From Sinonovacula constricta (Eukaryota; Mollusca; Bivalvia; Cardiida; Solecurtidae): a stretch of 64,000 bases of DNA. A program made the position numbers and the translations under genes. Below the pieces are notes generated by a model that was given only the letters and a program-made list of their open reading frames with translations, was not told the DNA's origin and searched no databases. The stretch covers positions 33,389,665-33,453,664 of the forward strand of contig CM017567.1 in assembly GCA_007844125.1 (NCBI GenBank), read 5' to 3'. Below, piece after piece: positions 12,401-26,131 of the stretch. Position 1 is the stretch's first letter, and each line of letters begins with the position of its first letter.

Positions 12401-12789
12401 TATAATCTTAAGTTTTTGTTAAAACCATTCTTTTATATTTATTATTATTGTTATTATTGCACCTAAGGCAATGATCCCCTGAAAATATCCAAACAATGCT
12501 TCCTCACCATTCAACTGATGAAAAGTTGTTTTGCATGCGGTCTATACCGGCATGACACTTCTGTATAGTTACTACATTGGACATGAACTCGATACTAGAA
12601 AATAATGTAAATTTCCATATATTACTTGTACATATGGTTTAAACCTTCCAAACGCTCAACCAGTGTATTTTCAATTTTCATTTCCATCTATTGTATGTAA
12701 AATTCCTTGTTTTAATAAAGTTATGGTTGTGTTAATAGATAGAACCAAATGAGCTAGATTCAATGTGAGATTTCCCCACAAAGATTAGC
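12401..12789. other. Anonymous AT-rich DNA
   Basis: Contains a short (TTA)n run near 12,437-12,460. Nothing else recognised. Confidence 0.5.
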
Positions 12790-13200
12790 AACGGAACGGT
12801 CAGTCGGCAATATGGAGTGACTTATGTGATTAAACCGGCACTAACCTCGCACTACTTCCTGGTGGTTTGTTCAATGCAAGCAATGAAAAGAAAACCGATC
12901 CATTTGAATAAATGTCCAGTCGGTGACGTTTTGTTTAAAAGTAATGACGAAGGAAGTGACGTCCTTTAAAAATAATGTCCACATAGTGTTTAGAAGAGAG
13001 ATAGGTATTATTTCGATTAAAAGAACATCACAGAATTGATGATAGTAAATGAAATTAACTTTTCGAATCAAGACAAAAAATGATCAGAGAGAAGTAAATG
13101 GTTGTTGCTTCCTGTTTATGTGAATATAATTGAGGAACCAAAGTCCTATGTCCATAAAAAGAAATACAAGAAACAATCATTTTAAGATAAATTAAATAAC
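12790..13200 (+). repeat. Dispersed repeat R1, 5'-incomplete long copy
   Basis: Aligns in the same orientation with 41,160-41,595. Shared blocks in order are GGAACGGTCAGT, TAACCTCGCACT, CTTCCTGG, AATAATGTCCACATAGTGTT, ATATxATTATTTCGATT, CTTCCTGTxxxTGTGAATATAATTGA-like blocks and ATGTCCAT. The first roughly 130 bp of R1 are absent. No reading frame is kept between copies, so this is probably a nonautonomous element or ancient repeat. Confidence 0.75.
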
Positions 13201-15644
13201 AGCAAGATTACATGCATGGCGAGATCTTTTACAACCGTCACACTCCACTAGTAACATTATTGTTATTTAAACAAGAAACTGAAGAACTAAAATATGAAAA
13301 GAGAGCTTAATTAATTTAAAATGAAAGTGTACTTTTAGTTATTTTTGTAAGGAATATCAAGTAGACTTTCATCAATACGCCATTTATTGTTGAAAAAAAA
13401 AATCTAAGTTTTAGTTTCAAAGGTGGATAGAAATCCAACAATAAATGGAAGATAAGTTTGAAATCCTGTATGCTGTTATACCTAACTTGTCCTGAGGTAA
13501 GACAAAGTTATTCGTTTCTGTTAATTGCAGGAGTAATTCTTTATATTGACATTTGTAACAACCTTATGGACGAACTAGTGATAATTGCAGTTGGTCTGGT
13601 AGTTTTTTAAACAAAGTTACTGTGAATTTTCTACTTTGTCATAGTCAAAGTGACCAGGCTGTGTTCGCTAATATTGGAATTAAACAATTTTTAATGAGCT
13701 GATAAAAACTGATGTAAGTATGTTAAATTATGAACTTCTTTTCGGTTTATATGAAATAAAATATATACGAAAATAGGCGGATCGAAACAAAAATGTTCTC
13801 ATTGTCTCGTTGTCCATCTGTGTAAGGTGTTCCGTTGACGATATTTACTTATTGTATTCTTTAGCGGCTGCATATAAAATGCTTATTTGTAAGTGTATTA
13901 CATATAATTGGTGATTAAATTATAAACACTAATTATAGAAACTAATTATAAAATGCAGTGTTGGTCAGTATGTAGATGCATATCTGATATCAGCATATAC
14001 GATAACTAATCCATTATTGGCACACAGTCTTTGACTCACGTTACAATGTAAGTTGATTTATAAACCTTATGAAAGTACAAAAAAGCGACAATAACAATGA
14101 TTAAAATTAAAGAAATCCCTTCTTAATTGAAATAAAGCAATAAAGATATTTTTGTGCATATCATATATTGGGAGTACAATATCTACGCTATTTAACAAAC
14201 TGCATTGATTGAAGATTGCTTTTAAAGTGTAGTTCCTTGTCAGAAACAAAAGAATGATGTGTTTAGATAACGTTTTTTTTTTTGTATTGCGCAGTGCGTG
14301 TGATTTTCTCTCGAGTCAATACATTATTTTCAATCATGAACAACAACGGAAATAATCAACACTTAGCATTATTTTCTTTTCTCGGTTGTCTAATTGAAAT
14401 CACGTTATATTTGTTGTCATAATTGCAGAAGACCAAAAGGAGCTAGATAAATGTAACCAAATATATTATTTTTTCAATGGCATAATGAAATTAGATGAAA
14501 CAAAAGTAATGGTTATAAGTCGGCCTAAGAGAGGGTAAAAATTACAAATTTGAAAAAATATTGACAGTTGAACCGAAAACGTTTTAGGAAAAAATGAGTC
14601 ACAAAAAATGCCAGCGAATTCGTAGTTGTCGTGTCTATTTCTATATCTACATAAATATAACGATTACATTACATAAATATAACAATAATTACAAGATATA
14701 AATAAACTTAAATAAACTATAGAACACTGCGGATGGTCTATCACTATGGTAAATATTTATATTAAAACTATCGAATCTATAATGATGTTTTATAAAAGAT
14801 ACGATTAAAAATGACAAATGTGATTGAAATTCGGATACCGGCTTTGTGATCTGCACAAAAAATAGACGAGGATATTGGTAAGACGTGGAGCAAAGCTGAT
14901 TTGTTTTTCATGTAATACAGACATAGAAGACTGATGTCCTACCTTTTCTTTGTACCCTTTGATTTGGTCAATCTTATTCTTTCAAAATCAATGATATATG
15001 CCGTATCGTTTTGCTGACATAAGCAGGTGCTATTTTATTTTAGGCAAATGGATGTACTAGAAAAAGAAACACGAAATTTCCTTCATTTTGCCAGTAAATG
15101 GTCGCAAAACATATTCCTGTCTAGACTTGTTGGTGACAGAATTCTGGCAATTATGGTTTATAGTCTGTATATTTAAAAAAAAATCAAAGAATAGATATCT
15201 TGTATCGTATCATTAAGACCTCACAAAATAATACCATAACCATTAATCGGAAATATTCATTCTAAAGACTTGCGATAATGTAAAACTGAAATCACCAGTC
15301 TTATAAACATTCTTAAGAATGAAATGTTTACTTAGCGAATTTCTATACATAAAAATACATAAAATTCAAATGTTCTAATATGAATATCAGCATTCTGTCT
15401 AAAGTTGTATATATACCGTTTGAAAGTGTTCGGTTAAATATAATTCAATCATCATTTCATAAAATAATGAAAGGATATTTGACTGAACGCTTTAACATTT
15501 TACACACGAAAGGTTCTAAGAGAAATCACATGGCCAAGTCCTCGATACTAAACTTAATCATTTAATAAAATGTAGCTTATATCTGTGAGACCGGACCAAA
15601 TGTTTCTGGACCAGTATGCTTTTTGGCATTTTAATGTGAAAGTT
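13201..15644. other. Anonymous AT-rich DNA
   Basis: No gene, RNA or element recognised on either strand. Confidence 0.55.
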
Positions 15645-15759
15645 GATAAAATGACCGAGGTGTTACGAGTGGGGTTGGGTTCAGTTAAAGGCTTACATAA
15701 TGATAAAATGACCGAGGTGTTACGAGTAAGGGTTGGGTTCAGTTAAAGGCTTACATAAC
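15645..15759. repeat. 57 bp tandem duplication
   Basis: Two adjacent near-identical units, 15,645-15,701 and 15,702-15,759, each from GATAAAATGACCGAGG to GGCTTACATAA. They differ mainly by a small change after TTACGAGT. The near-identity suggests a recent event. No function is visible. Confidence 0.95.
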
Positions 15760-18719
15760 TGTTTAGACTAGTTTAGTTCTTTGTTTTCATAATAATTCAG
15801 GATTTGAAAATGATGTGGATGGAAATGCTGATGGACCATCGGTCCATTTAAATTTAATTTTTGTGATTCGAGCCACGGTCCGCTGGGTTTTGTCAAAACT
15901 CACATGGTGTCAAATACTAGAATGCTCTGCCCACTTGGTTACGCCTTGCCCTTTTTACGCAAACAATCTTAGCGGCATCGAGTCGTTTGACTACAATGCG
16001 ATTTTGACAAGGATTTCTACCGTATCAACCTTTTGTACGCCAAACAAAGGCAGATGTCTCACAATGAAGCGTTACTTTCATAAAAGTTTGTGACGGAAAC
16101 GGCAAACGGACAGAAAGTACATTTAATGGGACTATGTTCAGTTCGCAGAGGATGAAACTGAAATACGCCACACTATTCAAATACTATTATTTGCTACATG
16201 TTTGCAAAATACAGGGATCCATGAGTCATTTTTTTCTGAAAATCTTAAATAAATTTATTATGTTATAATTACTTAATAATAACATTCAAGTAAATACACA
16301 TTTGTAATATCAATAGTTTGATAAGAGAGGCATGGGGCAGGTAAAAATTAAGACTTAAGAATGTGTATATATTTAAAAAATACTTCAAAGACAACAGCTT
16401 GTTTATTGTTTAGACAACCCATTTAAAGAACACGTTTCCTTAAATAAGTATTTTGGATGTAACCACCTTACCTGTCATTTTTTTTGTCAATTTGTTAACT
16501 GTATCCTTTCATTTTTTCGCCGTATTAGATGACGGCATAGATAGCGTTCATATCCGTATCAATGTATCGTTTTATGTTTCAATCGTCTGCAGACATGTAA
16601 AGGTGCTTAAATATCTCCATAAAAGGCAAAGGTTTAGCAAAGTTAAGATAACATGACTATGGTAGTAATTAATCATAATGATTACTCAAGTTGATGTTCA
16701 TATCATGACTAAATTACTTATATTTTCAACTGGAATTGCTTATGTTACGAATATTTGAAATGTATACATGAACAGATGTTCGTGTAAATGAAAGATAAAT
16801 GTTATTTTGAATTTAAGCTAATTGAAGTAATCCTCATTATTTGAAGTTGTTTTTTCTGCATGCATAATTTTATTTGATAACATATTGCAACAGGATAATA
16901 GGCGCTAACAAGTCGAAATAACAAGGATACGAACACATGATGTAACATCAACTGTCCTACGTTCTACGTCCTCTAAAATGTTCGCTTCTTCATTTGTTTT
17001 GTTCTCCAAAAATAAAGTCATATATAAAACGTAATTATCCGGAAGACGGTGATTTCCAATCAGAATTGCCATTCTATAATCAGTTTGATGTCATCAATCG
17101 TAACTGCAATCTTCTTCAAAGATAGATTCTGCAATATACATTATCTATTAAGAAAGTCAGTTGATGTTGTTCAAACGAGTTTCCGTAATTATGACCATTA
17201 AGATAATTATGGAAAAATTGCTAATCTTTAGATAAAACATTTTATACTTTGCTTAATTAGAAACAAAACATTATGCAAATGTAATTGATGAGTTATATTA
17301 ATATAAATAAATATAAAATATAATTATATACATATAAATATATTATATATTGGTACTTATATTACAAAACAAGAATTAGAAATAGTTATGAATTATTTGC
17401 ATTAAGCCAGGTCAAGACATGTCATGTAAACTACTTAATTATATTAAATATATATTTTAATTTACTGCACGAATACAATTTATATGATGAAACATACTAA
17501 AAGTAAAGCAATATAAAGTCATAGAATATAGATTTATTTTTGTACATATAAATGCAGGTTAATAAAAACTTGAAAATGATGACGCTTTCATTTTCCTTCA
17601 TATGTAACCAGCTACATGCATTAATAAATATCTTGTACCAGACATAAATTTAGAGTACTCAATAATGCAAGAGAGTATCCGAATCTATTATGTGAATACT
17701 CCAAGGAATTGGGGGCAGTTTTTGTTTTACATGAGATGAGCTGCATGCAAGTTAATGGCGTGACTCACAATAAAGTTGTGTTTTCATTTTGAAAATAATA
17801 CTTTATACAAATTTCAGATATTAGACATATAAACACCAATACACTCAAGAAAAATACAAAGTTTGTCTTTGGAGTTATTGTCTTTTATAGTTCTTTGCCA
17901 GATAACTATACTTATAAGACTCAGTTTCAATTAAGACCAACAATATGACTTCAGTCTACTACTGGCAATTTAATTTTCGATTTACCGCATCATCCGGGTT
18001 TTTGTTTTATATATCAGGACATGAAACGCTCCTTAACCAGGAGGCAAGGTCTCCATTCTCTCTTGACTTAAATAACACGTCAAAGAAATTAATGCATGTT
18101 TCCTCTGTGCTTTGCATGCTACGGCTTGATGCTCTTCAATGACGGATAAATCATAACATTTTAACTGCGTTAATTATTATTCACGCAATGAACTGTATTT
18201 AATAATTGGAAAAAAACTAAAGTGGATGCTTTAAAAGTGGCGTAAACATAAATTTTAAACGCAGTTAAGCCCGTGTCTATTTCTCCTTAGCCGCAACGAA
18301 CGAACGTATTGTATGTGTTTATAATATATGTTTCCTTTGTAATTTTAAATCAGATACGAACAAGTTATTGTCATTACTTGGTATGCTGATTTAATATAAG
18401 TAATAAGCACAAATACTGTGAACTAATTTTGCTCTAATGCCTAATGGACATAGACAAACGGAACCCTATTTGTTTCCTACTACATATGTATCTCATAAAA
18501 TCATTATTTGAATTATCACACGCTTTACTATCCAGAATATAAGCGATGCAAACTCTAGACAAAGTTATAGTCTTGACAAAAGACGTAAAATATCTGATAT
18601 TTCTAACATGGATTTATTTATCTATCTCGCTTTGACACTGCACTTTTAACACTAACAATACTAATACTTATAATATTTCTCATTCACCCATCAAATCAAA
18701 TATGTTTTACACGAAAGAG
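15760..18719. other. Anonymous DNA outside the left arm
   Basis: A 92-codon frame at 15,815-16,093 lies in a more GC-balanced patch but shows no domain I recognise. Around 17,280-17,350 there is a very AT-rich stretch. No element was found, and no clear match to the right arm before about 18,720. Confidence 0.5.
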
Positions 18720-20116
18720 TCGCCACCTTCATGCAGCTTTACATACATACCTTAATAGTGAATGTCTAAAGCAATAGTTATTTCACAAACTGCATTATAC
18801 ATATCTTTCTAGTGTCTGGTATAGTGGTAAATCTTTCACAAATTTATTGTAGGAACTAAAGCAGGAAGTTGGGAAAAATATAGAGACTAACATGTTAGTA
18901 ACAAAAATAGCCCTTAGACGAGTATGTCGAGCCTTTATCTGGTCATTTGAATTGAAATATCTTTAGTCAATAGTCATGCTATCACTTTGTATCAATCCAA
19001 CAAAGAAATGTTCCTTACAAAAAGCTGCTACTCAAAGACACTACATTACTGACCCTAAAATAAATAATATGAACGTAGTTAAACTTGATAACCAGCACAT
19101 TTGACATCAGGTACTTTAAATCAGAAAGCAACTCCAGAAAACCCCAAAAATGTCATTAAATATCGTATGTGTCCGAACAATGAGCTTTTGACGTAAATCG
19201 GTTGACAAGATCCAATAGGGAAGAAAATGTAGATTTTATTGTATATGCATACGGTCTGTCTAGAAATTAATAATTGTTTTTGATGCCATAGGTGAATGGG
19301 CATCGACGATGAACCACTTGAAATACTAGTGACAAATTTGTCTTTTCAAGAAGAATGAAAAATGTGATTTCTGTGTCGATTATTTATTGTATTTGTGTCA
19401 TATGGAACCACTTATTATCTTTTACCAGTGAATACATTTAACTTATAGTTGACTAAGACGTTTATTTCTGCATGTCTCTGTAAAATGTTTGAGAATTTCA
19501 GGCCTGACTCTTATTTTGTAGTCGTGATCAACCTATTGCTTTAGACCCCGTCTTTGTTTTGTCGGAAGGTATGATAAAAGGATATATAGTGTTTGCCAAA
19601 GTATGTTTAAAAGAAAATTCAATAATATGACATTGAAAATATAAATGAGAGAGAACCACTGGAACACCTAATATTAGCAAAAAGTAAAATAATTATAAAG
19701 CTTAAAACTAGATTAAATGCTTTTCATTCCTAAGTGAGTGTAGCGGTCCAAGCCAATTACAAATTTCAAAATGATCGGATTGTATTTTAATTTATATTAA
19801 TAGAAAGAAACTTCCTGATTGAAATACCATTTTAATTGAAGGAAAGAAATACGCTCTACGAATTCTTTATAGTACTACATGTCACTGTAGGAATAAAATA
19901 CGCGCAAGTCAAATATATATATATTAAAGGTTTATAGATGCTCAACAGGTAATTAATAGGTAAAATGATGTGTTTACGTTTGGACAATTGATTGAAACAA
20001 AATGTCTAATCCTTTACAACAAAAACTTGTCGTTAGTTTTTCTTGTTTTTAAGTCGATGCCAGCTTATATTATATTTTTTTATAAATAAATAAATCAAAG
20101 TTAAATTAGTAAATTG

Positions 20117-20152
20117 CCCCCCTCCCCCCCCCCCCCTCCACACACACACAAT
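20117..20152. repeat. Poly-C / (CA)n tract, left arm only
   Basis: A run of C interrupted by single T, followed by CACACACA. The matching part of the right arm (around 61,560) lacks it, so it expanded after the arms separated. Confidence 0.85.
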
Positions 20153-20760
20153 CAAGTTGTTATTTGAGGACATACTTCAGTTGAGTTGCTCTTGATCCAT
20201 TTCAATGGGACATTGTGTTATTTGTGGAGACGTTAGCAAAGCCGAATGCTAGATGATTGTTGTCATTTTATGTTAACCGTTAAGCTGGAAAATAGTGTCT
20301 AACAAAGTTAGAAAATATTTTTTTTAAAGAGAACGTTATTTTAAAACCTAGACAACTACAAAAAAACTAGATAATCATGAATGTGAATTTTCATATCCAA
20401 TTTTATTAAAATTTCAGTTATTTGTTTATTCGAGTTTAATATCCCATTATCACATGATATGTTTAGGAAAATCAACACAACAACCTGACCTTTAAAAAGC
20501 TCATGTCAAATATAATTTTAATGAAATAAAGTTGTTTTATTTAAATTATTTTTAAACATCCGTATACTCGTCAACACTTTAAGTAAACACGAAAGATTGA
20601 TTTTCTATCCAAAGAAAGGTGTGTTTGCTACCTCCTTTAGTAACAATCTGTAATTGCAAATCTAAGCGATGAACAGCATCTTATGTCAGACGAAACGTAT
20701 AATATATGCTACAAATGAATACGTTCTTAAGTTGGGTAGACATTTATGAATATGCAGCTG

Positions 20761-20864
20761 GTTTATAATGATACTGACCACTAGAAATAATGCTCTCTTC
20801 TAATAGAGAACTGACAGTAATTGTAGACACATATACAACTTACCGGTCATTAATTTATATAAAC
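20761..20864. promoter_or_regulatory. Near-identical island between arms (left copy)
   Basis: 104 bp align without a gap to 60,987-61,090 in reverse complement with a single difference (C/T near 20,830), while sequence immediately on both sides diverges to the usual level. The one substitution and the stops argue against a protein. Read toward the right-arm plus strand it contains CCGGTAAGT, a good splice-donor match. It could be a selected noncoding element, a donor-bearing exon edge, or a gene-conversion patch. The regulatory label is an inference. Confidence 0.45.
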
Positions 20865-21306
20865 AATCTTAAAAGAAATGGCGCAACAGGTCTTCCATTT
20901 ACGGCTAAGTGTCTTATGATTGATCAAACTTTTTATAAGACAAGTTAACATACGAATATAACATTGACACTGTATCCGTATTTAGATAAAAAGATTCAGA
21001 TTTGGAGCTGTAAAATGTTGAGTAGACCCTCTTCAAGAGATTCAAAAATTTCAAATGCTCCTAGTGCAAAGCTTTGAAAGAATGTTGTCGCTAATACCAA
21101 TTATATACATGCACTCGACTGAAATACCCATAAACAATATTAAGGAAATAAAAAAGACTTGTCATTCAAGTAAATAACAGGAAACAATGCAATGCAGTTA
21201 AAAACTAATTCATATCTTACTCGATTATAAGGGATAAATATTAATTTAATTAAAAAAAGGAAACATATTAAGATAAATAATGTATCAAAATGTAATGCTA
21301 AATGTG

Positions 21307-21515
21307 TTTTAGCACCCCAATCGGTCCATATTGCCGACTGACCCTTCCAAGGCGTTAACTGTCGGGTTTGCACTTTTCGTTAAATGACTCATCACAAATT
21401 TGTTCTTACTTTTTGCTTGGCTTGCATGTGAAATACATTTGTTCTGTGCCTTTTCGGAGTTTGGTATATGTTGCAATGCTCATAGGACTTTGTCATATAT
21501 TCTTATATACCTACA
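21307..21515 (-). mobile_element. R1 insertion, left arm only
   Basis: About 200 bp in reverse orientation to the 41.0 kb copy: AGCACCCCAATCGG, then CTGACCCTTCCAAGGCG, GACTCATCACAAATTTG, GCATGTGAAATACATTTG and GACTTTGTCATATATTC. The right arm reads straight through the corresponding point (around 60,535), joining the two flanks directly. That is an empty site and shows R1 was mobile, or was deleted, after the duplication. No coding capacity is kept. Confidence 0.8.
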
Positions 21516-22679
21516 TTTAGTTCAAATAACTGCATTTACAGTAAGGTATTGATTTACGTGGTTCGATGGGCATTTTTGTGCTTAATAATCTGTTTGAAAT
21601 TAAGTCTTAATGACAATTAAAACCTTTTTTATATTTATAAGAAATGGAATTTTATTCCTTGGATTAAATAAACTTGTCTTCTTTTCGACCCGCTACTTAC
21701 TTGATATTTTATAATCGAATCAGCCTCTGTTTGCTTTCCTATCAAATGTTCCAACGGTGAGCATATATACATTGCAGCATTGTATCTCGGCACCGTACCT
21801 ATTTAGCACTTATTCAATAAAGATCTAACATGATATGTTATGCCCCAGTCATAGACTTGTTATGAATAAATCACTTTAAGATAACGTTTGCTTAATAGAA
21901 GATTTCTTCTTTTTTACCAAAATCCGCCCCTTTTAGGGGATTTCAACTCTGACAATATTGATATTGAGGACAACGATTTAATGTCGTTGATCTTTGCAAA
22001 GTGATGAATGAATCTTTAACTAGAATCTTATTCAAATTAGTAACATACTTCCCAAGAATAGGACGACGGATTAAATATTAACTAATATATACAAATTCCA
22101 AATAACAAGAACAACACAGTATTTAAGAGCAGTGATCTGAAATTGGATTACTGATAATATTAAAAGTTTAATTTGGTTTATAAACAGTTGTCTTTTATCT
22201 ACTATTGTAAGCAACGGCAGTTGATACTTAATATTTAAAGTGTAAAATATTCTTTTATATTCGGTTTGATAACAGTAACATTGTGAACACTTATTTCTAA
22301 ACATTAATTAACAGTGTCCATGTTGGTCGATTTAATGCTAGATTTTGAACCTAAGCCATATCACTCATTTTCTTGCAAACATTAATATCTTGACAACGAA
22401 TAGAAAAAGATATATTATTTATATTATTATTTCATACTTAATCGTTTAAACATTTAAACTGCCAGACAATCAGAGAGCAATGACAAAAATAACAGATCTA
22501 AGTCTGGAATATTTCAGGGATTCCCGATTCTGAAGAGTGATGAAAGTTCGTTTTTTTTACACTTGTACAACCTGAACTAGACTTCATTGGATCAGAACAG
22601 AAATGATCACTCAAATAAAGTAATCGAGTCTGACATGGGACCGATAGTATTACTCATTACTTCTTTTGTTTAAGGACAT

Positions 22680-22886
22680 CTATACAAGGTATGACAAGGG
22701 GATGACAGTCAGATCGGTCAATACCACATTAATGAAAGCATCTGTTTTCCTTTGCAGTATTGTTTTGCAAATGGACAGTCCCCTTGCTTGAGAATTAATG
22801 AAACAAAAGTCACTGCTGTTGGACATCGCAACTAGAAAAGACCATATAAGTATGTTTTCTATTTCTAAAAGTATGTGTTTATACAA
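22680..22886 (-). pseudogene. Possible decayed GPCR TM1-TM2 fragment (left copy)
   Basis: A 68-codon open frame ends with a peptide containing KTDAFINVVLTDLTVIPL. The paired right-arm segment reads FINLALTDLIVIPLIYFAW, closer to the N-L-A-x-x-D pattern of helix 2 of rhodopsin-family receptors. The left copy has lost the L-A pair and stops soon after. The upstream part is longer than a usual first intracellular loop, and no other helix is certain, so chance resemblance is a real alternative. Confidence 0.2.
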
Positions 22887-24675
22887 ATAATCAGTGCTTT
22901 ACTTGAATTGCGAGAATGTCGTGTGCTCTCTCTTCCTTCCCAGTGTACTGCTGACAATCTAATACAAATATATATTACGCAGAGGTAACACGAACAAGTC
23001 CGTGTCGAAAATTATACAACTATAAGCAAATAACCTATCGGAAACTAATTATGTATTGTAAATGAGACTCCAAAAATTGATCGTTTTTCTACGTGATAAA
23101 TAGAATAACCATAGCAAAAATGCATAAACCGTGAATAATTACAATAATGATCAGTAAGGAATATCAGTTTCACATGTAAAATGAATCAAAGCTATGTCAA
23201 TTGCTAAAACTGGAATATAACCGCTATATTTTCAGTAAAGGGAAGTGATTAAACTAAAAAGCAAGTAGTGTGGCGATTCACTTACAACGCAGCTTAAATT
23301 TAAATGCATAAACAAAACTCGCCTTGAAATTTTCACTGATCATGTAAACGGCAAATTAAATTAACATAAAACAACCATTTATGAAATATGCACATTGAAA
23401 ATAGAATAAAAACGTAACTACTTGTGTCGTAGAAGAAATTTCAATTGACAACTAGCAGTTTCGTGGACAAATATAATTGAAAGTATTCAATACATTTTTT
23501 CTTCTGTGCAATCCTTAACGACAATCCATTTTTTCCCTTCCAGTTCACATTTATTGTTTGTGCGTCAACCATTACACCCTGAAAACATAACGAGTTAATA
23601 TGGTTTCTTTAAACAGAAATAAAAAAGACAAAAATAGCTGCAAATGGACGTAGCCGTGATAACAAAGCCCACTTAATTTTCATTGCATAGTACCCTATTA
23701 TTTTGCACGCATCGTTCTTAATTTAAGAAAAAAATGATACGTCATAGTTGTTTTTTTTTGTATGATTGCAGGCGCAACCTTTGACATAAATTGTCCCTTA
23801 ACATGATGTCACTCTGACTTGATGGTGCCATTTTTCTTTTGAAATATATAAAAACCCAGAATAAAACGGAGATAAGCATAAAAGTTCATTTGATTTAACA
23901 TTTAGATCAAGGCGTTTCTAGAGATATAATACATGAGTAAAGTTATCAGGCAAAATGTATATACCCAGAATATTTTTTAAAATGTTTTGTCCCATTACCT
24001 TCGTTCTAGTTGCTTAACGAAGATCGTAGACTAGAAATAGATTTGAGATTTGCCAATCCATGATTTCTTTATATAACACGGTTTTAGATGCACATCCTTT
24101 TGACCTGTTTTGATAAATAAATACGTAGCAGAACTGTCCTATATTATGTCACAAAAGATTAAGCTTCTTTAATTAAAACATAAAAAAAAGTTTAATAGTA
24201 AGTGGGTAAAAAGGAAGAAAAACACATGACTTCGGTTTTGATAGCGGAAAATGTGCAACACTCTTTATTTTAAGATACTACCACATTCTTTAAAACCACC
24301 AAGAGCCAAGCTTTTAAATTACTTTGGATGTATACTGCCATGTAAATCAGATTGTATGTGTCCAGCAAAATTTTACTATGTTGGTAAGGTTTAGCTACAT
24401 CTCTACAGTCAGGAAACCTATTCCGTTTGAATGAGGCATACTTTATTTGGTGCATTCACAGAAATTCTAAGGAAATAGGTCATTAAGAATTTAACCATAA
24501 ACAAGATTTGAGATAATTAACTATTATTCTTTTTGGAATTAACCATCAAACAAGAATTCAGATAGGCAATGAGACAATAATTAAAATTTGACTGTAACTA
24601 ACGAATTATAATATCACAGCTCTCAAAATGAACAGAACTGTGCACAAAAAAAATATTACTTGTTGACCGGTATTA

Positions 24676-25657
24676 ACTGATTCAACTACAAAAGTTATTG
24701 TAATAAATATTGCTCGCATCATCATTCAGTTTGGTGTCCTTCAGAATCAGTCACATTTAATAGTAATTAAAAAGTTATATAAGATAAGATATATAAGAGT
24801 AATTAAAAGCCATACATTTTACAATAATCATAACTTTCTGCGTCCATGAAGCATTCTTACACCACAAATGGTAATTGTTAAAAAAAACATGGTGACTCTT
24901 AACTTATTAAGTTGAATTCTTTCTGATTTTAAAATTCTTTGATTTTCTTTAAATAAAAACGGCTTCATGAAGACTTTTTTGCCTGGAATTTAAACATGCA
25001 AGGTAAAAGAACAATTTTACATGAAAACCTCATTTATGCTATGATTCCATGACGAATGCAGCATGCACACGACCTTAAAATGTCAAAGGTGACGCAAACA
25101 AATCAAAACTGCTCGCAATATTTATCAGTGCATGTAATACTAATTTTTCAATCAAGAAAAATCTAAAAAAAACTGATTTAACTACAAAAGTTATTGTAAT
25201 AAATATTGCTCGCATCATTATTCAGTTTGGTGTCTTTCAGAATCAGTCACATTTAATGATATTTAAAAAGTTATATACGATAAGATATATAAGAGTAATT
25301 AAAAGCCATAAATTTTACAATAATCATAACTTTCCGCGTCCATGAAGCATTCTTACACCACAAATGGTAATAGTAAAAACAACATGGTGACTCTTAACTT
25401 ATTAAGTTGAATTCTTTCTGATTTTAAAATTCTTTGAAATTTTTTGAATAAAAACGGCTTCATGAAGCCTGGAATTTAAACACGCAAGGTAAAAAAGTTG
25501 AACAATTTTACATAAACTCCTCATTAATGCTATGATTCCATGACGAATGCAGCATGCACACGACCTCAAAGTGTCAAAGGTGACGCAAACAAATCAAAAC
25601 TGCTCGCAATATTTATCAGTGCATGTAATACTAATTTTTCAATCAAGCAAAATCTGA
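24676..25657. repeat. 496 bp tandem duplication, left arm only
   Basis: Units at 24,676-25,171 and 25,172-25,657 are near-identical over their whole length, from ACTGATTxAACTACAAAAG to TTTTTCAATCAAG. The right arm carries only one, more diverged, equivalent (about 56,640-57,130). The two units resemble each other more than either resembles the right arm, so the duplication is younger than the inverted repeat. Confidence 0.92.
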
Positions 25658-26131
25658 CACTCAAAATCACTTTTAAAAGTCTAGCAATGTAAATAAACGA
25701 ACCACTTTTGGTTCATTCTATACCTGCTATATAGTTTTGTCATGTTGTGTTATGTTACATGTGTGCTGCATTGTTCATTATCATATGATTGTGTATGCAA
25801 TGAGCATTATTTTAACTCTTTCTCCGACTAAAAATAGTACTAGTCGTAGTAACACCATCATAACTTAACTTGAAACTATTTTATTGTCAACATATTTCCA
25901 GCTTGGATTAACGCATTAAGTAATCTCAACTCAATAAACAAACACGTTTGACAAATAACTATAGCCTAGGGAAACTGTAAAGTAACATTTTTCCATGAAT
26001 AAGAACGTTTTCAAGTTCCGTCCATATTTTAAGAAAGGCCCCTCTTTGCATCATGAAGAACACTATTTCTCCGCTTTTGAAAGGGAATTCTGAAAACTTA
26101 TAGACAAATACTGAGAACTTCTAGAACGCCA

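Noticed and set aside
15815..16093. 92-codon frame as a gene
   Set aside because: No recognisable domain, no splice or promoter support, and the length is within chance for a GC-balanced patch.
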